Shown piece by piece: positions 1-9,258 of a DNA stretch of 11,686 nt (position 1 is its first letter; each line of letters opens with the position of its first letter). The notes beneath the pieces were generated by a model. It did no database searches, was not told where the DNA came from, and saw only the letters and a list, made by a program, of their open reading frames with translations. The translations under genes were made by a program, and so were the position numbers. Source of the DNA: an uncultured Eubacteriales bacterium (GTDB lineage: Bacteria > Bacillota > Clostridia > Oscillospirales > Oscillospiraceae); contig USPI01000025.1 of NCBI GenBank assembly GCA_900556535.1, positions 1 to 11,686 of the forward strand. The letters run 5' to 3'.

Positions 1-238
1 TTTCTGTTCGGGAAATGCCCTCGCCGTCCAGCAGCAGCTCCTCGTAGAGCTTTTCGCCGTCGGGCGTGAGCCCCGTGACGCGGTTATCGCGGCACACAAG
101 GCGCCGTCCGAACTCCCGCTCAAGGGCGGAAACCGCGCGCGAGACCGTGGAGTGGCTGACATAGAGCCGCTCCCCCGCCTTTATGAAGCTTTTTTCCTCC
201 GCTACGGCGGCAAATGCGCGAAGCTGCTCAAGCTCCAT
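1..238 (-). CDS. LysR-type transcriptional regulator, N-terminal part (cut by left window edge)
   Basis: Reading leftward from the ATG at 238 gives 79 codons beginning MELEQLRAFAAVAEEKSF and still open at base 1, so the C-terminal effector domain lies outside the window. What is visible is the winged helix-turn-helix of LysR-type regulators: the xxLxxFxAVAEEKSFxxAGERL helix, the recognition helix SHSTVSRAVSALEREFG (about residues 28-44), and the wing ending in LTPDGEKLYEE (about 57-67). The start is supported by AAGGAGC seven bases upstream. It follows cdd on the same strand after a 101-base gap with no convincing terminator, so readthrough from the secA operon is possible, but the gap also holds a palindrome that looks like its own control region. 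The regulated target and ligand cannot be told. The family is certain, the identity is not. Confidence 0.9.
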   Translation of the reverse strand, partial: MELEQLRAFAAVAEEKSFIKAGERLYVSHSTVSRAVSALEREFGRRLVCRDNRVTGLTPDGEKLYEELLLDGEGISRTE

Positions 239-280
239 CGCTCACGCTCCTTTTTGCTTTTTCCGCAGGCGACCTGAAAC

Positions 281-299
281 ACATATATATTATATATGT
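281..299. promoter_or_regulatory. Perfect 19-base AT palindrome upstream of the partial lysR (candidate operator/promoter)
   Basis: ACATATATA and TATATATGT form exact 9-base arms around a single central base, starting 42 bases upstream of the lysR ATG. On the minus strand the arms contain a TATAAT string. LysR-type regulators commonly bind AT-rich interrupted palindromes of the T-N11-A kind at their own promoters, so autoregulation is a reasonable inference. No well-spaced -35 box could be matched to the TATAAT, so the exact promoter is left unassigned. Confidence 0.45.
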
Positions 300-339
300 A
301 GGGCAACGCGATCCCCGGGCGCTTGCGGCGGGTGAAAAA

Positions 340-738
340 TCAGTAGTTAAACGTATGCGGCATCAGCTCCTTGAGCCGGTAGCTGACGTATCTTCCGTCC
401 GCGCGCGAGCACAGCACCTCAAGCTCGCCGTCGTTGAACTCCGAGAGGAACTGGCGGCAGGAGCCGCAGGGCATACAGTAATCCTGGCTCTCGGCGTAAA
501 TGGCGATGCGGACATAATCCTTGAAGCCCTCGCTGACCGCCTTGACGCAGGCGGTGCGCTCGGCGCAAATGGTGTCGCCCAGCGCCGCATTCTCGACGTT
601 GCAGCCGGTAAAGACTCTTCCGCCGCGGCATTCAAGCGCTGCGCCGACGGCGAACTTTGAATACGGGACATAGGCTTTTCTGGACGCCTCTCTCGCGATC
701 GTCAAAAGCTCCTTGTCTGTCATCTTATTTTTCCCCAT
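340..738 (-). CDS. cdd: Cytidine deaminase
   Basis: The enzyme hydrolytically deaminates cytidine and deoxycytidine to uridine and deoxyuridine in the cytoplasm, part of pyrimidine salvage. The 132-residue length fits the small tetrameric class. Visible motifs are YVPYSKFAVGAAL (23-35), the substrate-binding GCNVENAALG (45-54), CAERTA with the zinc-ligand Cys58 and catalytic Glu60, and PCGSCRQ with zinc ligands Cys91 and Cys94. Three cysteine ligands, with Cys rather than His before Ala-Glu, is the Bacillus-type arrangement. The ATG at 738 is preceded by AAAAGGA, which sits inside the end of the upstream lipoprotein gene 8 bases away, about 12 bases from the ATG. An in-frame ATG at 723 (protein starting MTDKELL) has GGGGA eight bases upstream and is a real alternative start. 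It is the last gene of the secA-pgeF-lipoprotein-cdd run. Confidence 0.96.
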   Translation of the reverse strand: MGKNKMTDKELLTIAREASRKAYVPYSKFAVGAALECRGGRVFTGCNVENAALGDTICAERTACVKAVSEGFKDYVRIAIYAESQDYCMPCGSCRQFLSEFNDGELEVLCSRADGRYVSYRLKELMPHTFNY

Positions 739-746
739 TTCTATTT

Positions 747-2366
747 TTATTCCTTTTCATCATTAGTATTTGCTGCCGGCTTCACGTTCTCTATCGTTAC
801 CGACCAGTCACGGACGTTGCCGAGGGGGGAGTTTTCGTTGACCTTGATGCCCTCGATGACGCCGCGGTGACTTATGAGCTGGTGCTTTTCAAAGCAAACG
901 GGCACGATGTACGCCTTGTTCACGATATAGGCGCACATATTGTCGCAGGCGGTGCGGCGGGAGTCGTCGTCGGCGGTGAGATAGGTCGTTATCGCCTCCT
1001 CAAGCCCCGTGTCGCTGAACTGCCCGTAGTTGAGCATTGCGGAGGTGAACAGGAGCTTGCTCGGGTCAAAGTCGGAGTTCATGCGCACCTCGGCATAGTA
1101 CATATCATAGTTGCCCGCCTCGATGAGCTGGCAGTAGGTCTTCCAGTCCTGCTTGTTAACGGTGACCTTGAGCCCCAGCGACTTCATATCCTCGGCAAAC
1201 TTCTTGGCGGTGTTGACCTTGACGGTGCTGCCGCTGTAAACGAGAAAATCAATGTCTATCTTCACGATGGTCTCGCCGTTTTTAATGTCAAGATAGCCGT
1301 CGCCGTCGTAGTCCTTCATGCCGGCGTTTGCGAGGATCTCCTGCACCTTGTTGAGACTAAATTTAAACTGATTGGCGTAGCTCTCGTTATAAAGGCTGCT
1401 TGCGGGGCTCACGGGCAGGGTCGCCGCAAGCGCGTAGTTGCCGAGCTGCCCGACGGTATAGTCGCGGTCGATGGCGTAGTTCATGGCGAAGCGGATAAAC
1501 TCGTTTGCGAAATCGTCGCTGTGCGAGCTGAAGCCGATGTAGTGCATATTCGTGGTGTTATATGCGCGAATTTCGTTTGCGTTGCCGTAGCCGATGTTCG
1601 TGTTCGCGCTCGGGTCGTTGAGAACGACGTCTATGAGCGAGTCGGCGAAGGCGGAGATGGTCTCCTCCGTGCCGACGTATTCCTTGAGATAGATCGTTTG
1701 CAGCGGCAGCGCGGCGGCATAGTCGTTGGTCTTTGCCGCGACGAGGCTGTTGTAATCCTCGGCATAGGCATACGATCCCGAGCCGCCGGGGTAGGCCTGC
1801 TCATAGGTGCCGTATTGGATGATGGGAATGGCCAGCAGCATTGGAAACTGCATATTTTTCTTGGTGAGGTTCACGACGAAGGTCTCGGAATCGGTTGCCG
1901 AGCAGCCCGCAACATAGCTCAGCCGCGCTTTAAATCTGTCCGAGCGTGCGGCGCACATGACGGAATACGCAACATCCGTCGCCGTGAGCTGCTGCCCGTC
2001 GTGAAATTTATGTCCGCTTGCGACCTTGAACTCCCAGCGCGAGCCGCCGTCGCTCGTTGTCCACGAGGTCACGACGCCGGGGTTGAGCTTAAAGCTGTTA
2101 TCGACCTCGACCATGTTTTCATACACGAGGCTGCACACGAGCTGATTGTTCGTGTTGGTCGCAATGAGGGGATTCATGCTGTAGCTGCGGTTGCAGTTGA
2201 GCGTGAAAATATCGTCGGCTGCCACGGTTTGACCGAGCACCGTGCCGGGGTTATTGCCCTTAACGTAATCATCGTTCTGTTTGTCGTCAGCCGTGCCGCA
2301 GGACGCGAGCGAAAAAACGCTCGCCATTGCCAGCAGCAGCGCGGCGGCTCTCTTCATTTTGGACAT
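747..2366 (-). CDS. ABC transporter substrate-binding lipoprotein, family 5 (oligopeptide/dipeptide-binding type)
   Basis: A 539-residue secreted solute-binding protein of the OppA/DppA (SBP_bac_5) fold. Residues 1-22 are a lipoprotein signal peptide (KMKR, a hydrophobic stretch, then LASC), so Cys23 would be lipid-anchored on the outer face of the membrane. The family-5 core follows: YSMNPLIATNTNNQLVCSLVYE (62-83), the LNPGVVTSW...WEFKVASGHKFHDGQQLTATDVAYS block (94-135), and the second lobe with FAMNYAIDR (293-301). Residues 352-360 (DYDGDGYLD) resemble a calcium-binding EF-hand loop. I use the ATG at 2366 rather than the upstream GTG at 2375, because AGGTGG lies five bases before the ATG and the GTG would itself sit within that site. 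No permease or ATPase gene is adjacent, so it is an orphan binding protein here. Family-5 proteins bind peptides but also nickel, haem, sugars and other solutes, so the ligand is unknown. Confidence 0.93.
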   Translation of the reverse strand: MSKMKRAAALLLAMASVFSLASCGTADDKQNDDYVKGNNPGTVLGQTVAADDIFTLNCNRSYSMNPLIATNTNNQLVCSLVYENMVEVDNSFKLNPGVVTSWTTSDGGSRWEFKVASGHKFHDGQQLTATDVAYSVMCAARSDRFKARLSYVAGCSATDSETFVVNLTKKNMQFPMLLAIPIIQYGTYEQAYPGGSGSYAYAEDYNSLVAAKTNDYAAALPLQTIYLKEYVGTEETISAFADSLIDVVLNDPSANTNIGYGNANEIRAYNTTNMHYIGFSSHSDDFANEFIRFAMNYAIDRDYTVGQLGNYALAATLPVSPASSLYNESYANQFKFSLNKVQEILANAGMKDYDGDGYLDIKNGETIVKIDIDFLVYSGSTVKVNTAKKFAEDMKSLGLKVTVNKQDWKTYCQLIEAGNYDMYYAEVRMNSDFDPSKLLFTSAMLNYGQFSDTGLEEAITTYLTADDDSRRTACDNMCAYIVNKAYIVPVCFEKHQLISHRGVIEGIKVNENSPLGNVRDWSVTIENVKPAANTNDEKE

Positions 2367-2371
2367 AGGCG

Positions 2372-2377
2372 CCACCT
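2372..2377 (-). promoter_or_regulatory. Ribosome binding site that decides the lipoprotein start
   Basis: On the minus strand AGGTGG lies five bases before the ATG at 2366 and overlaps the first base of the pgeF stop codon TGA (2377-2379). This favours the ATG over the GTG at 2375 and suggests translational coupling of pgeF to the lipoprotein gene. Confidence 0.7.
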
Positions 2378-3168
2378 CAAAGCACTATCGCCGCAGCCAT
2401 GCTGCCGCGCACGCCGTCGGTCGCACGGTGCGACCAGTATTTCTCCGGAAGGCACATCGTGCACTCGTCCGAAACGTCTATATTATCAGCCCCAAGTCCG
2501 AGCTGCACGAGCCTGCGCGCATTCGCGCCGCGCAGATCGACATGGGTCTTGCCGTTCGGCTTTTTCTCGAAAAGCCCCTCCGTCTCGCCGCCGAGATATT
2601 TTTCGACGGCCTCGGGCACGTCGTCGTCGCACTCAAAGCAGCACTTGCCTATGCTCGCGCCGACAGCGGCACGGATATTTTCCGGTCTCGCGCCCAGAGC
2701 GCACATCTTTTCGACAGCCGCGCCGAGGATATCCTGCACGCTGCTTTTCCAACCGCAGTGCACCGCCGCGATGACGCCCGCCTCGGGATCGTGCATCAGA
2801 ACCGGCACGCAGTCGGCGATGTAGATCATGATGGGCAGCCCCTTGACGTTCGTCACGAAGCCGTCGCACTCGATGCGCTTATCCGAGCCGAGCTCAAACC
2901 TGTCGCACTCGCGCGCAAGGTGGACGAGCCTGCCGTGCACCTGCTTGGTCACGGCGAAATCATTCTCGCCGCAGCCCATTATTTCACCGGCAAGACGGTA
3001 GTTTTCGCGCAGGTCGTTCTCATCGTCGCCGCGGTGCACGCCGAGATTCCACGAGGCGAAAACGCCCTTGCTCACGCCGCCAATGCGCGTTGTGAACATA
3101 TGCCTTGCGCTTATTTTATCCGAGGACATGTACACGCAGCCGTGCTGCCTGTTTTCGATAAATGCCAT
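2377..3168 (-). CDS. pgeF: PgeF/YfiH-family protein (laccase-domain; purine nucleoside enzyme / peptidoglycan editing factor)
   Basis: A 263-residue cytoplasmic protein of the YfiH/YlmD/LACC1 family. Visible family blocks are TTRIGGVSKGVFASWNLGVH (26-45) followed by GDD, TKQVHG (74-79), the DC pair at 119-120, AAVHCGWKSSVQDILGAAV (134-152), VGASIGKCCFEC (169-180) and the C-terminal CTMCLPEKYWSHRATDG (236-252). The metal/active-site triad would be His78, Cys120 and His137. The usual HAGW motif reads HCGW here. Family members have been reported to act on purine nucleosides (phosphorolysis and adenosine deamination), and the E. coli member to remove misincorporated amino acids from peptidoglycan precursors. 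Which applies here cannot be read from sequence. AAGGAG five bases before the ATG supports the start. It begins 13 bases after secA and is followed closely by the lipoprotein gene. Confidence 0.93.
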   Translation of the reverse strand: MAFIENRQHGCVYMSSDKISARHMFTTRIGGVSKGVFASWNLGVHRGDDENDLRENYRLAGEIMGCGENDFAVTKQVHGRLVHLARECDRFELGSDKRIECDGFVTNVKGLPIMIYIADCVPVLMHDPEAGVIAAVHCGWKSSVQDILGAAVEKMCALGARPENIRAAVGASIGKCCFECDDDVPEAVEKYLGGETEGLFEKKPNGKTHVDLRGANARRLVQLGLGADNIDVSDECTMCLPEKYWSHRATDGVRGSMAAAIVL

Positions 3169-3181
3169 TTGGTCTCCTTAA

Positions 3182-5953
<2,772 letters not shown>

Positions 5954-5994
5954 AATTACTGCCTTTCATTCGTAAAGATAATTCTGCACCTTGC

Positions 5995-6003
5995 ATTGTA
6001 GCA
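5995..6003 (-). promoter_or_regulatory. Predicted extended -10 promoter of the secA operon
   Basis: On the minus strand the sequence TGCTACAAT is a TGn-extended -10 element (TACAAT, one mismatch to TATAAT). The -35 position at 17-base spacing is weak (TATCTT), which extended -10 promoters tolerate. Transcription would begin near 5988, giving a leader of about 35 bases before the secA ATG. Confidence 0.5.
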
Positions 6004-6083
6004 CAAATTTATGAACAAAGATAGTATTAGAGCATGGCTTTTTATGTCTTTTCATGAGTTTTTCCGCCGTGTGGCGGCTGCGC

Positions 6084-6113
6084 TTGTTATTTTTGCGCGC
6101 CGTGTGATATAAT
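6084..6113 (+). promoter_or_regulatory. Predicted sigma-A promoter of the DUF2156-truA operon
   Basis: TTGTTA at 6084-6089 and a consensus TATAAT at 6108-6113 are separated by 18 bases, with TG at 6105-6106 forming an extended -10. Transcription would start near 6120, leaving about 25 bases of leader before the TTG start. The ATG at 6112 overlaps the -10 box and so lies upstream of the transcript. Confidence 0.7.
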
Positions 6114-6132
6114 GTCGGCATCTAAGCAAAAA

Positions 6133-6137
6133 GAGGT
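6133..6137 (+). promoter_or_regulatory. Ribosome binding site that decides the TTG start of the DUF2156 gene
   Basis: GAGGT, preceded by AAAAA, lies seven bases before TTG at 6145. Together with the -10 box lying over the upstream ATG, this fixes TTG as the start codon. Confidence 0.75.
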
Positions 6138-6144
6138 ATCTCCA

Positions 6145-7017
6145 TTGGAATTTAAAAAGATAACAGTCAAGGACGTTCCCGCCCTGCGCCCCTATCTCAC
6201 TGCACAGTACCGCTCCTGCGATTTTTCCGTGCTCGGCGTTTTCATGTGGGCTGACCGCTTCGGCTATGAATACACGATCGAAAACGGTGTTTTGTTCATG
6301 CGCGAGAGAGCACGGCGCGAGGGTGCGCAATACGACTATATGCTCCCGCTCGGAGAGGGCGAGCTTGCCGACAACATAGAATATCTTCGCTCGAAGATAG
6401 ATGCTCCCCTTACGCTCAGCCTTGTGCCGGAGGAGGCGCTCGACACGCTTCGGCAGAGCTTTGAGCTTCACGCCGAGGAGGAGCCGGACATTGCCGACTA
6501 TGTTTATAACGCCGAGGATCTTGCATATCTCGCCGGCAAAAAATACAGCAAGAAGCGCAATCTCATACATCAGTTCGAAAAGCTCTATCCCGAGCACAGG
6601 CTCGAACCGATAACGGCGGAAAACGCAAAGCACATCGCCGACTGCTGCCGCCACGGCTGGTCGGACACACCCGAATCCGAGCTTGCCGCGTATGAAAACG
6701 AGCACACACGCGAGGCGCTCGTGGATTTTGCCGCTTACGGCTGCACGGGCTACGCGCTCTACTGCGGAGACGACATCGCGGCATTCTGCATAGGCGAGGT
6801 GCGCGGCGACACGCTCATCGTCCACATCGAAAAGGCAAAGCGCGAATACAAGGGCGCGTTTCAGATGATAAATATGCTCTTCTCGCGCACGGAGCTGGAA
6901 AGCTGCGGCATTAAATACATTAACCGCGAGGACGACGTCGGCGACGAGGGGCTGCGGCAGGCTAAGTTATCCTACTTCCCCGCCTATATGCTCAGAAAAT
7001 ACAGGCTCACGCTATGA
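6145..7017 (+). CDS. DUF2156 domain protein (LPG-synthase C-terminal-like, GNAT-related fold)
   Basis: A 290-residue soluble protein, read from the TTG at 6145 as MEFKKITVKDVPALRPYL. It has the typical layout of clostridial DUF2156 proteins: an N-terminal half with FMWADRFGYEYTIENGVLFMR (33-53) and MLPLGEGE (66-73), the hallmark YLAGKKYSKKRNLIHQFEK (118-136), and a C-terminal half with EHTREALVDFAAYG, AAFCIGEVRGDTLIVHIEKAKREYKGAFQMIN (202-233) and a final KLSYFPAYMLRKYRL. The family shares its fold with the cytoplasmic aminoacyl-transfer domain of lysyl-phosphatidylglycerol synthases, but no membrane segments are present here. The acceptor and donor substrates of stand-alone members are not known to me, so no reaction is assigned. 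Its stop overlaps the truA start in ATGA, implying translational coupling. Confidence 0.85.
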   Translation: MEFKKITVKDVPALRPYLTAQYRSCDFSVLGVFMWADRFGYEYTIENGVLFMRERARREGAQYDYMLPLGEGELADNIEYLRSKIDAPLTLSLVPEEALDTLRQSFELHAEEEPDIADYVYNAEDLAYLAGKKYSKKRNLIHQFEKLYPEHRLEPITAENAKHIADCCRHGWSDTPESELAAYENEHTREALVDFAAYGCTGYALYCGDDIAAFCIGEVRGDTLIVHIEKAKREYKGAFQMINMLFSRTELESCGIKYINREDDVGDEGLRQAKLSYFPAYMLRKYRLTL

Positions 7018-7751
7018 GAAATTTCATGCTCACGCTCAGCTACGACGGCAGCCGCTACCACGGCTGGCAAAGGCAGGGCAACACGGAAAATACCATTCAG
7101 CAAAGGCTCGAGAGCGCCCTTTCGCGGGTGCTTTCTCAGCCTGTCGAAATAAGCGGCTCGGGGCGCACGGACGCCGGAGCGCACGCAAAAATGCAGGTCG
7201 CGTCGTTCAAGGCGGACACCGCGCTGACGGCAGACGAAATTCTCGCCGGGCTGCGCGCGCTGATGCCCGAGGACATTGCCGCGCACTCTCTCACGGACGC
7301 GCCGCCGCGGTTTCACGCAAGGCTCTCGTGCACGGGCAAGACCTACGTCTACCGCGTGCAGAATAGCCCCGTTCCCAACGTTTTCGAGCGAAAATATATG
7401 TACCGCATCGATGAGGAGCTCGACCTTGAGAAAATGCGCAGCGCCGCGAAGCTCCTGCTCGGCGAGCACGATTTTTCCGCCTTCTGCTCGAATAAGCGCA
7501 TGAAAAGATCCGCCGTGCGGCGGGTCGATGAGATACGGATAGATGCCCTCGGCAGCGAGCTGCGCTTCACTGTTTCGGGAAACGGATTTTTGTACAACAT
7601 GGTGCGCATAATCGTCGGCAGTCTGCTCGAGGTGGGCGCACAGCGCATGACGCAGGAGGCTCTTGCAGCAGCGCTCAAGTCGAAAAAGCGCGAAAACGCG
7701 GGGCCGACCGCTCCCGCCTGCGGGCTTTGTCTATATGAAGTACGATACTAA
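7014..7751 (+). CDS. truA: tRNA pseudouridine(38-40) synthase TruA
   Basis: TruA isomerises uridines 38, 39 and 40 in the anticodon stem-loop of many tRNAs to pseudouridine. The 245-residue length is typical. The N-terminal LSYDGSRYHGWQRQ (8-21) and NTIQ are family signatures, and the catalytic motif GSGRTDAGAHA (48-58) carries the nucleophile Asp53. The second repeat shows TYVYRV and the C-terminal FLYNMVRIIVGSLLEVG (about 195-211), also diagnostic. The ATG at 7014 overlaps the preceding TGA by four bases, and no strong separate ribosome site precedes it, consistent with reinitiation. An internal ATG at 7026 is less likely because the family usually begins a few residues before the LSYDG block. 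Transcription ends at the hairpin just downstream. Confidence 0.97.
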   Translation: MRNFMLTLSYDGSRYHGWQRQGNTENTIQQRLESALSRVLSQPVEISGSGRTDAGAHAKMQVASFKADTALTADEILAGLRALMPEDIAAHSLTDAPPRFHARLSCTGKTYVYRVQNSPVPNVFERKYMYRIDEELDLEKMRSAAKLLLGEHDFSAFCSNKRMKRSAVRRVDEIRIDALGSELRFTVSGNGFLYNMVRIIVGSLLEVGAQRMTQEALAAALKSKKRENAGPTAPACGLCLYEVRY

Positions 7752-7762
7752 TAAGATATCAA

Positions 7763-7800
7763 AAAAAGCTGCTGTTTTCGTTTGAAAACAGCAGCTTTTT
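7763..7800. terminator. Bidirectional intrinsic terminator between truA and trkH
   Basis: A perfect 17-bp inverted repeat (arms 7763-7779 and 7784-7800) encloses the tetraloop GTTT. The core is GCTGCTGTTTTC paired with GAAAACAGCAGC. The arms end in A and T runs, so the plus-strand transcript ends in five U and the minus-strand transcript in seven U. It lies 11 bases after the truA stop and one base beyond the trkH stop, serving both converging operons. Confidence 0.93.
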
Positions 7801-7801
7801 A

Positions 7802-9244
7802 TTACGTTTTCCACGTTGCCGGAGCAAAGAGGACGAGCATGGGGAATATCTCAAGTCTGCCGAGGAACATATCAAAGCAAAGCACCGCCTTGCTGAGAAT
7901 ATTCAGCCCCGACACGCCCATGGTAAAGGTGTTCGAGTCGATGCCGTAGCCGACGTTACTCAGGCTCGATATCGCCGCAAGCATACCGTCGCCGATGGTC
8001 AGACCGTTAATGGCAAGCACTACGCCCGTCATCACGACCGCCATGAAATACGCGATGGCGAAGCTGTTGACGGAGGTGACGGTCTCCTCATCGACGATCT
8101 CGCCGTTAAGGTGGATAAGATGCACGGAGTTGGGAGTGACGGTCTTTGCGATGGCGCGGTAGGTGCTCTTTGTAAATATCATGACGCGCGATATCTTCAT
8201 GCCGCCGCCCGTCGAGCCCGACATCGGGCCCGTTATCATCAGCACCGTCAGCATCGCCCACACAAACGGCGACCAGAACTCCGCGTCGATCGAAACGTAG
8301 CAGGTCGTGCTTATTATCGACATGACCTGGAACAGCGTATGGCGCAGCCCCTCGCCGAAGCTTGCGAATTTCCATGCCGTGTCAAGTCCCATGAGAAGCG
8401 ACACGCCGACGATAAGCAGCAAAAACGTTCTCAGCTCGCGCGAACGGCGCACACGCAGAAATTCGCGCGCGACGATGCAGTAGAAAAGGCTGAAGCTCAT
8501 GCTGCCGAGGGTCATAAAGATGAGCGTTATGGTCTGCGCGTAGGTGCTGTATGACGCCATACTGTCGTTTCTTATGGCAAAGCCGCCCGTGGAAACGGTG
8601 CACAGCGAGAGGTTAAGAGAGTCAAACAGCGGCACTCCGCCGATGCACAGCAGAAGTATCTGCGCCAAGGTCATGACGATGTATATTTCATACAGGAGCT
8701 TTGCCGACTGTCTCATTCTGGGCACGAGCTTTGCCGCCATGGGACCGGGGAATTCCGCGCGCAGCAGGAACATCGAGCCGCCCTCGCGTGCGACGGGGGC
8801 AATGGCAAGCAGGAACACGAGCACGCCCATGCCGCCTATCCAGTTGGTGACGCTGCGCCAGAGCAGTATGGCGCGCGGCGCCGCCTCGACGTCCTCAAGT
8901 ATGGTGGCGCCCGTCGTCGTGAAGCCGGAAACGGTCTCGAAAACGGCGTTTGAAATGCTCGGAATGACGCCGCTTGCGTAAAAGGGTATCGCGCCGAAGA
9001 GGGATATTATTATCCACGCGAGCGCGACCGTCACGAAGCCGTCTCGTGCACCTATGGGCGAGCCCTTGCTGCGCGCCAGGGCGCTCGGCAGCCCCACTGC
9101 CAATACGACCGCTATGGCTATCGCAAAGCCCTTGACGGCGGCAGCGTCTCCGTCGGCAAGTCCTACCAGCAGCGAGGGCAGCATGAACGCCGCCTCGATG
9201 CACAATATGACCCCAACGGTTTTTCTTATGGTGTTAAAGTTCAT
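7802..9244 (-). CDS. trkH: Trk-type potassium uptake channel subunit TrkH
   Basis: Membrane pore subunit of the Trk K+ uptake system, 480 residues with four helix-loop-helix repeats. P-loops are visible as SGFTTTGAT (106-114), CTVSTGGFAI (215-224), SIISTTCYVSID (309-320) and LSNVGYGI (428-435). The intramembrane gating loop GPMSGSTGGGMKISR (339-353) and the C-terminal GRLEIFPMLVLFAPATW (462-478) are also family features. The third P-loop has Cys315 where the family has the filter glycine (TTTGY/F becomes STTCY), which is unusual. The other three filter glycines (112, 220, 432) are intact. The ATG at 9244 is chosen because CGGAG sits six bases upstream; the open frame continues upstream only through the end of trkA in another frame. 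It lies 14 bases after trkA and must work with it. Confidence 0.95.
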   Translation of the reverse strand: MNFNTIRKTVGVILCIEAAFMLPSLLVGLADGDAAAVKGFAIAIAVVLAVGLPSALARSKGSPIGARDGFVTVALAWIIISLFGAIPFYASGVIPSISNAVFETVSGFTTTGATILEDVEAAPRAILLWRSVTNWIGGMGVLVFLLAIAPVAREGGSMFLLRAEFPGPMAAKLVPRMRQSAKLLYEIYIVMTLAQILLLCIGGVPLFDSLNLSLCTVSTGGFAIRNDSMASYSTYAQTITLIFMTLGSMSFSLFYCIVAREFLRVRRSRELRTFLLLIVGVSLLMGLDTAWKFASFGEGLRHTLFQVMSIISTTCYVSIDAEFWSPFVWAMLTVLMITGPMSGSTGGGMKISRVMIFTKSTYRAIAKTVTPNSVHLIHLNGEIVDEETVTSVNSFAIAYFMAVVMTGVVLAINGLTIGDGMLAAISSLSNVGYGIDSNTFTMGVSGLNILSKAVLCFDMFLGRLEIFPMLVLFAPATWKT

Positions 9245-9250
9245 AATGCG

Positions 9251-9255
9251 CTCCG
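9251..9255 (-). promoter_or_regulatory. Ribosome binding site that decides the trkH start
   Basis: CGGAG on the minus strand lies six bases before the ATG at 9244, in the 14-base gap after trkA. It rules against a start further upstream inside trkA, where the frame stays open to 9385 but the encoded residues are not family-like. Confidence 0.65.
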
Positions 9256-9258
9256 CAC

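Noticed and set aside
300..340. Possible terminator after cdd
   Set aside because: The GC-rich stretch around 310-330 does not form a consistent stem, and no U run follows in the minus-strand direction.
657..2774. A 705-codon plus-strand open frame antisense to the lipoprotein and pgeF genes
   Set aside because: Its product is a repetitive Val/Ala/Arg-rich string without family motifs, and it lies opposite two well-supported genes. Long antisense frames are expected in GC-rich coding DNA with this codon bias.
6064..6077. CCGCC-GTGT-GGCGG hairpin as an intrinsic terminator
   Set aside because: Neither strand has a run of T after the stem, and it lies upstream of both divergent promoters, so no transcript would need to end there.
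6052..6825. Minus-strand 257-codon frame opposite the DUF2156 gene
   Set aside because: It is a shadow of the DUF2156 coding frame. Its 3' end also runs through the rightward promoter region.
8111..8554. Plus-strand open frame rich in His and Arg opposite trkH
   Set aside because: It has no motif, no ribosome site, and lies fully inside a membrane protein gene on the other strand.
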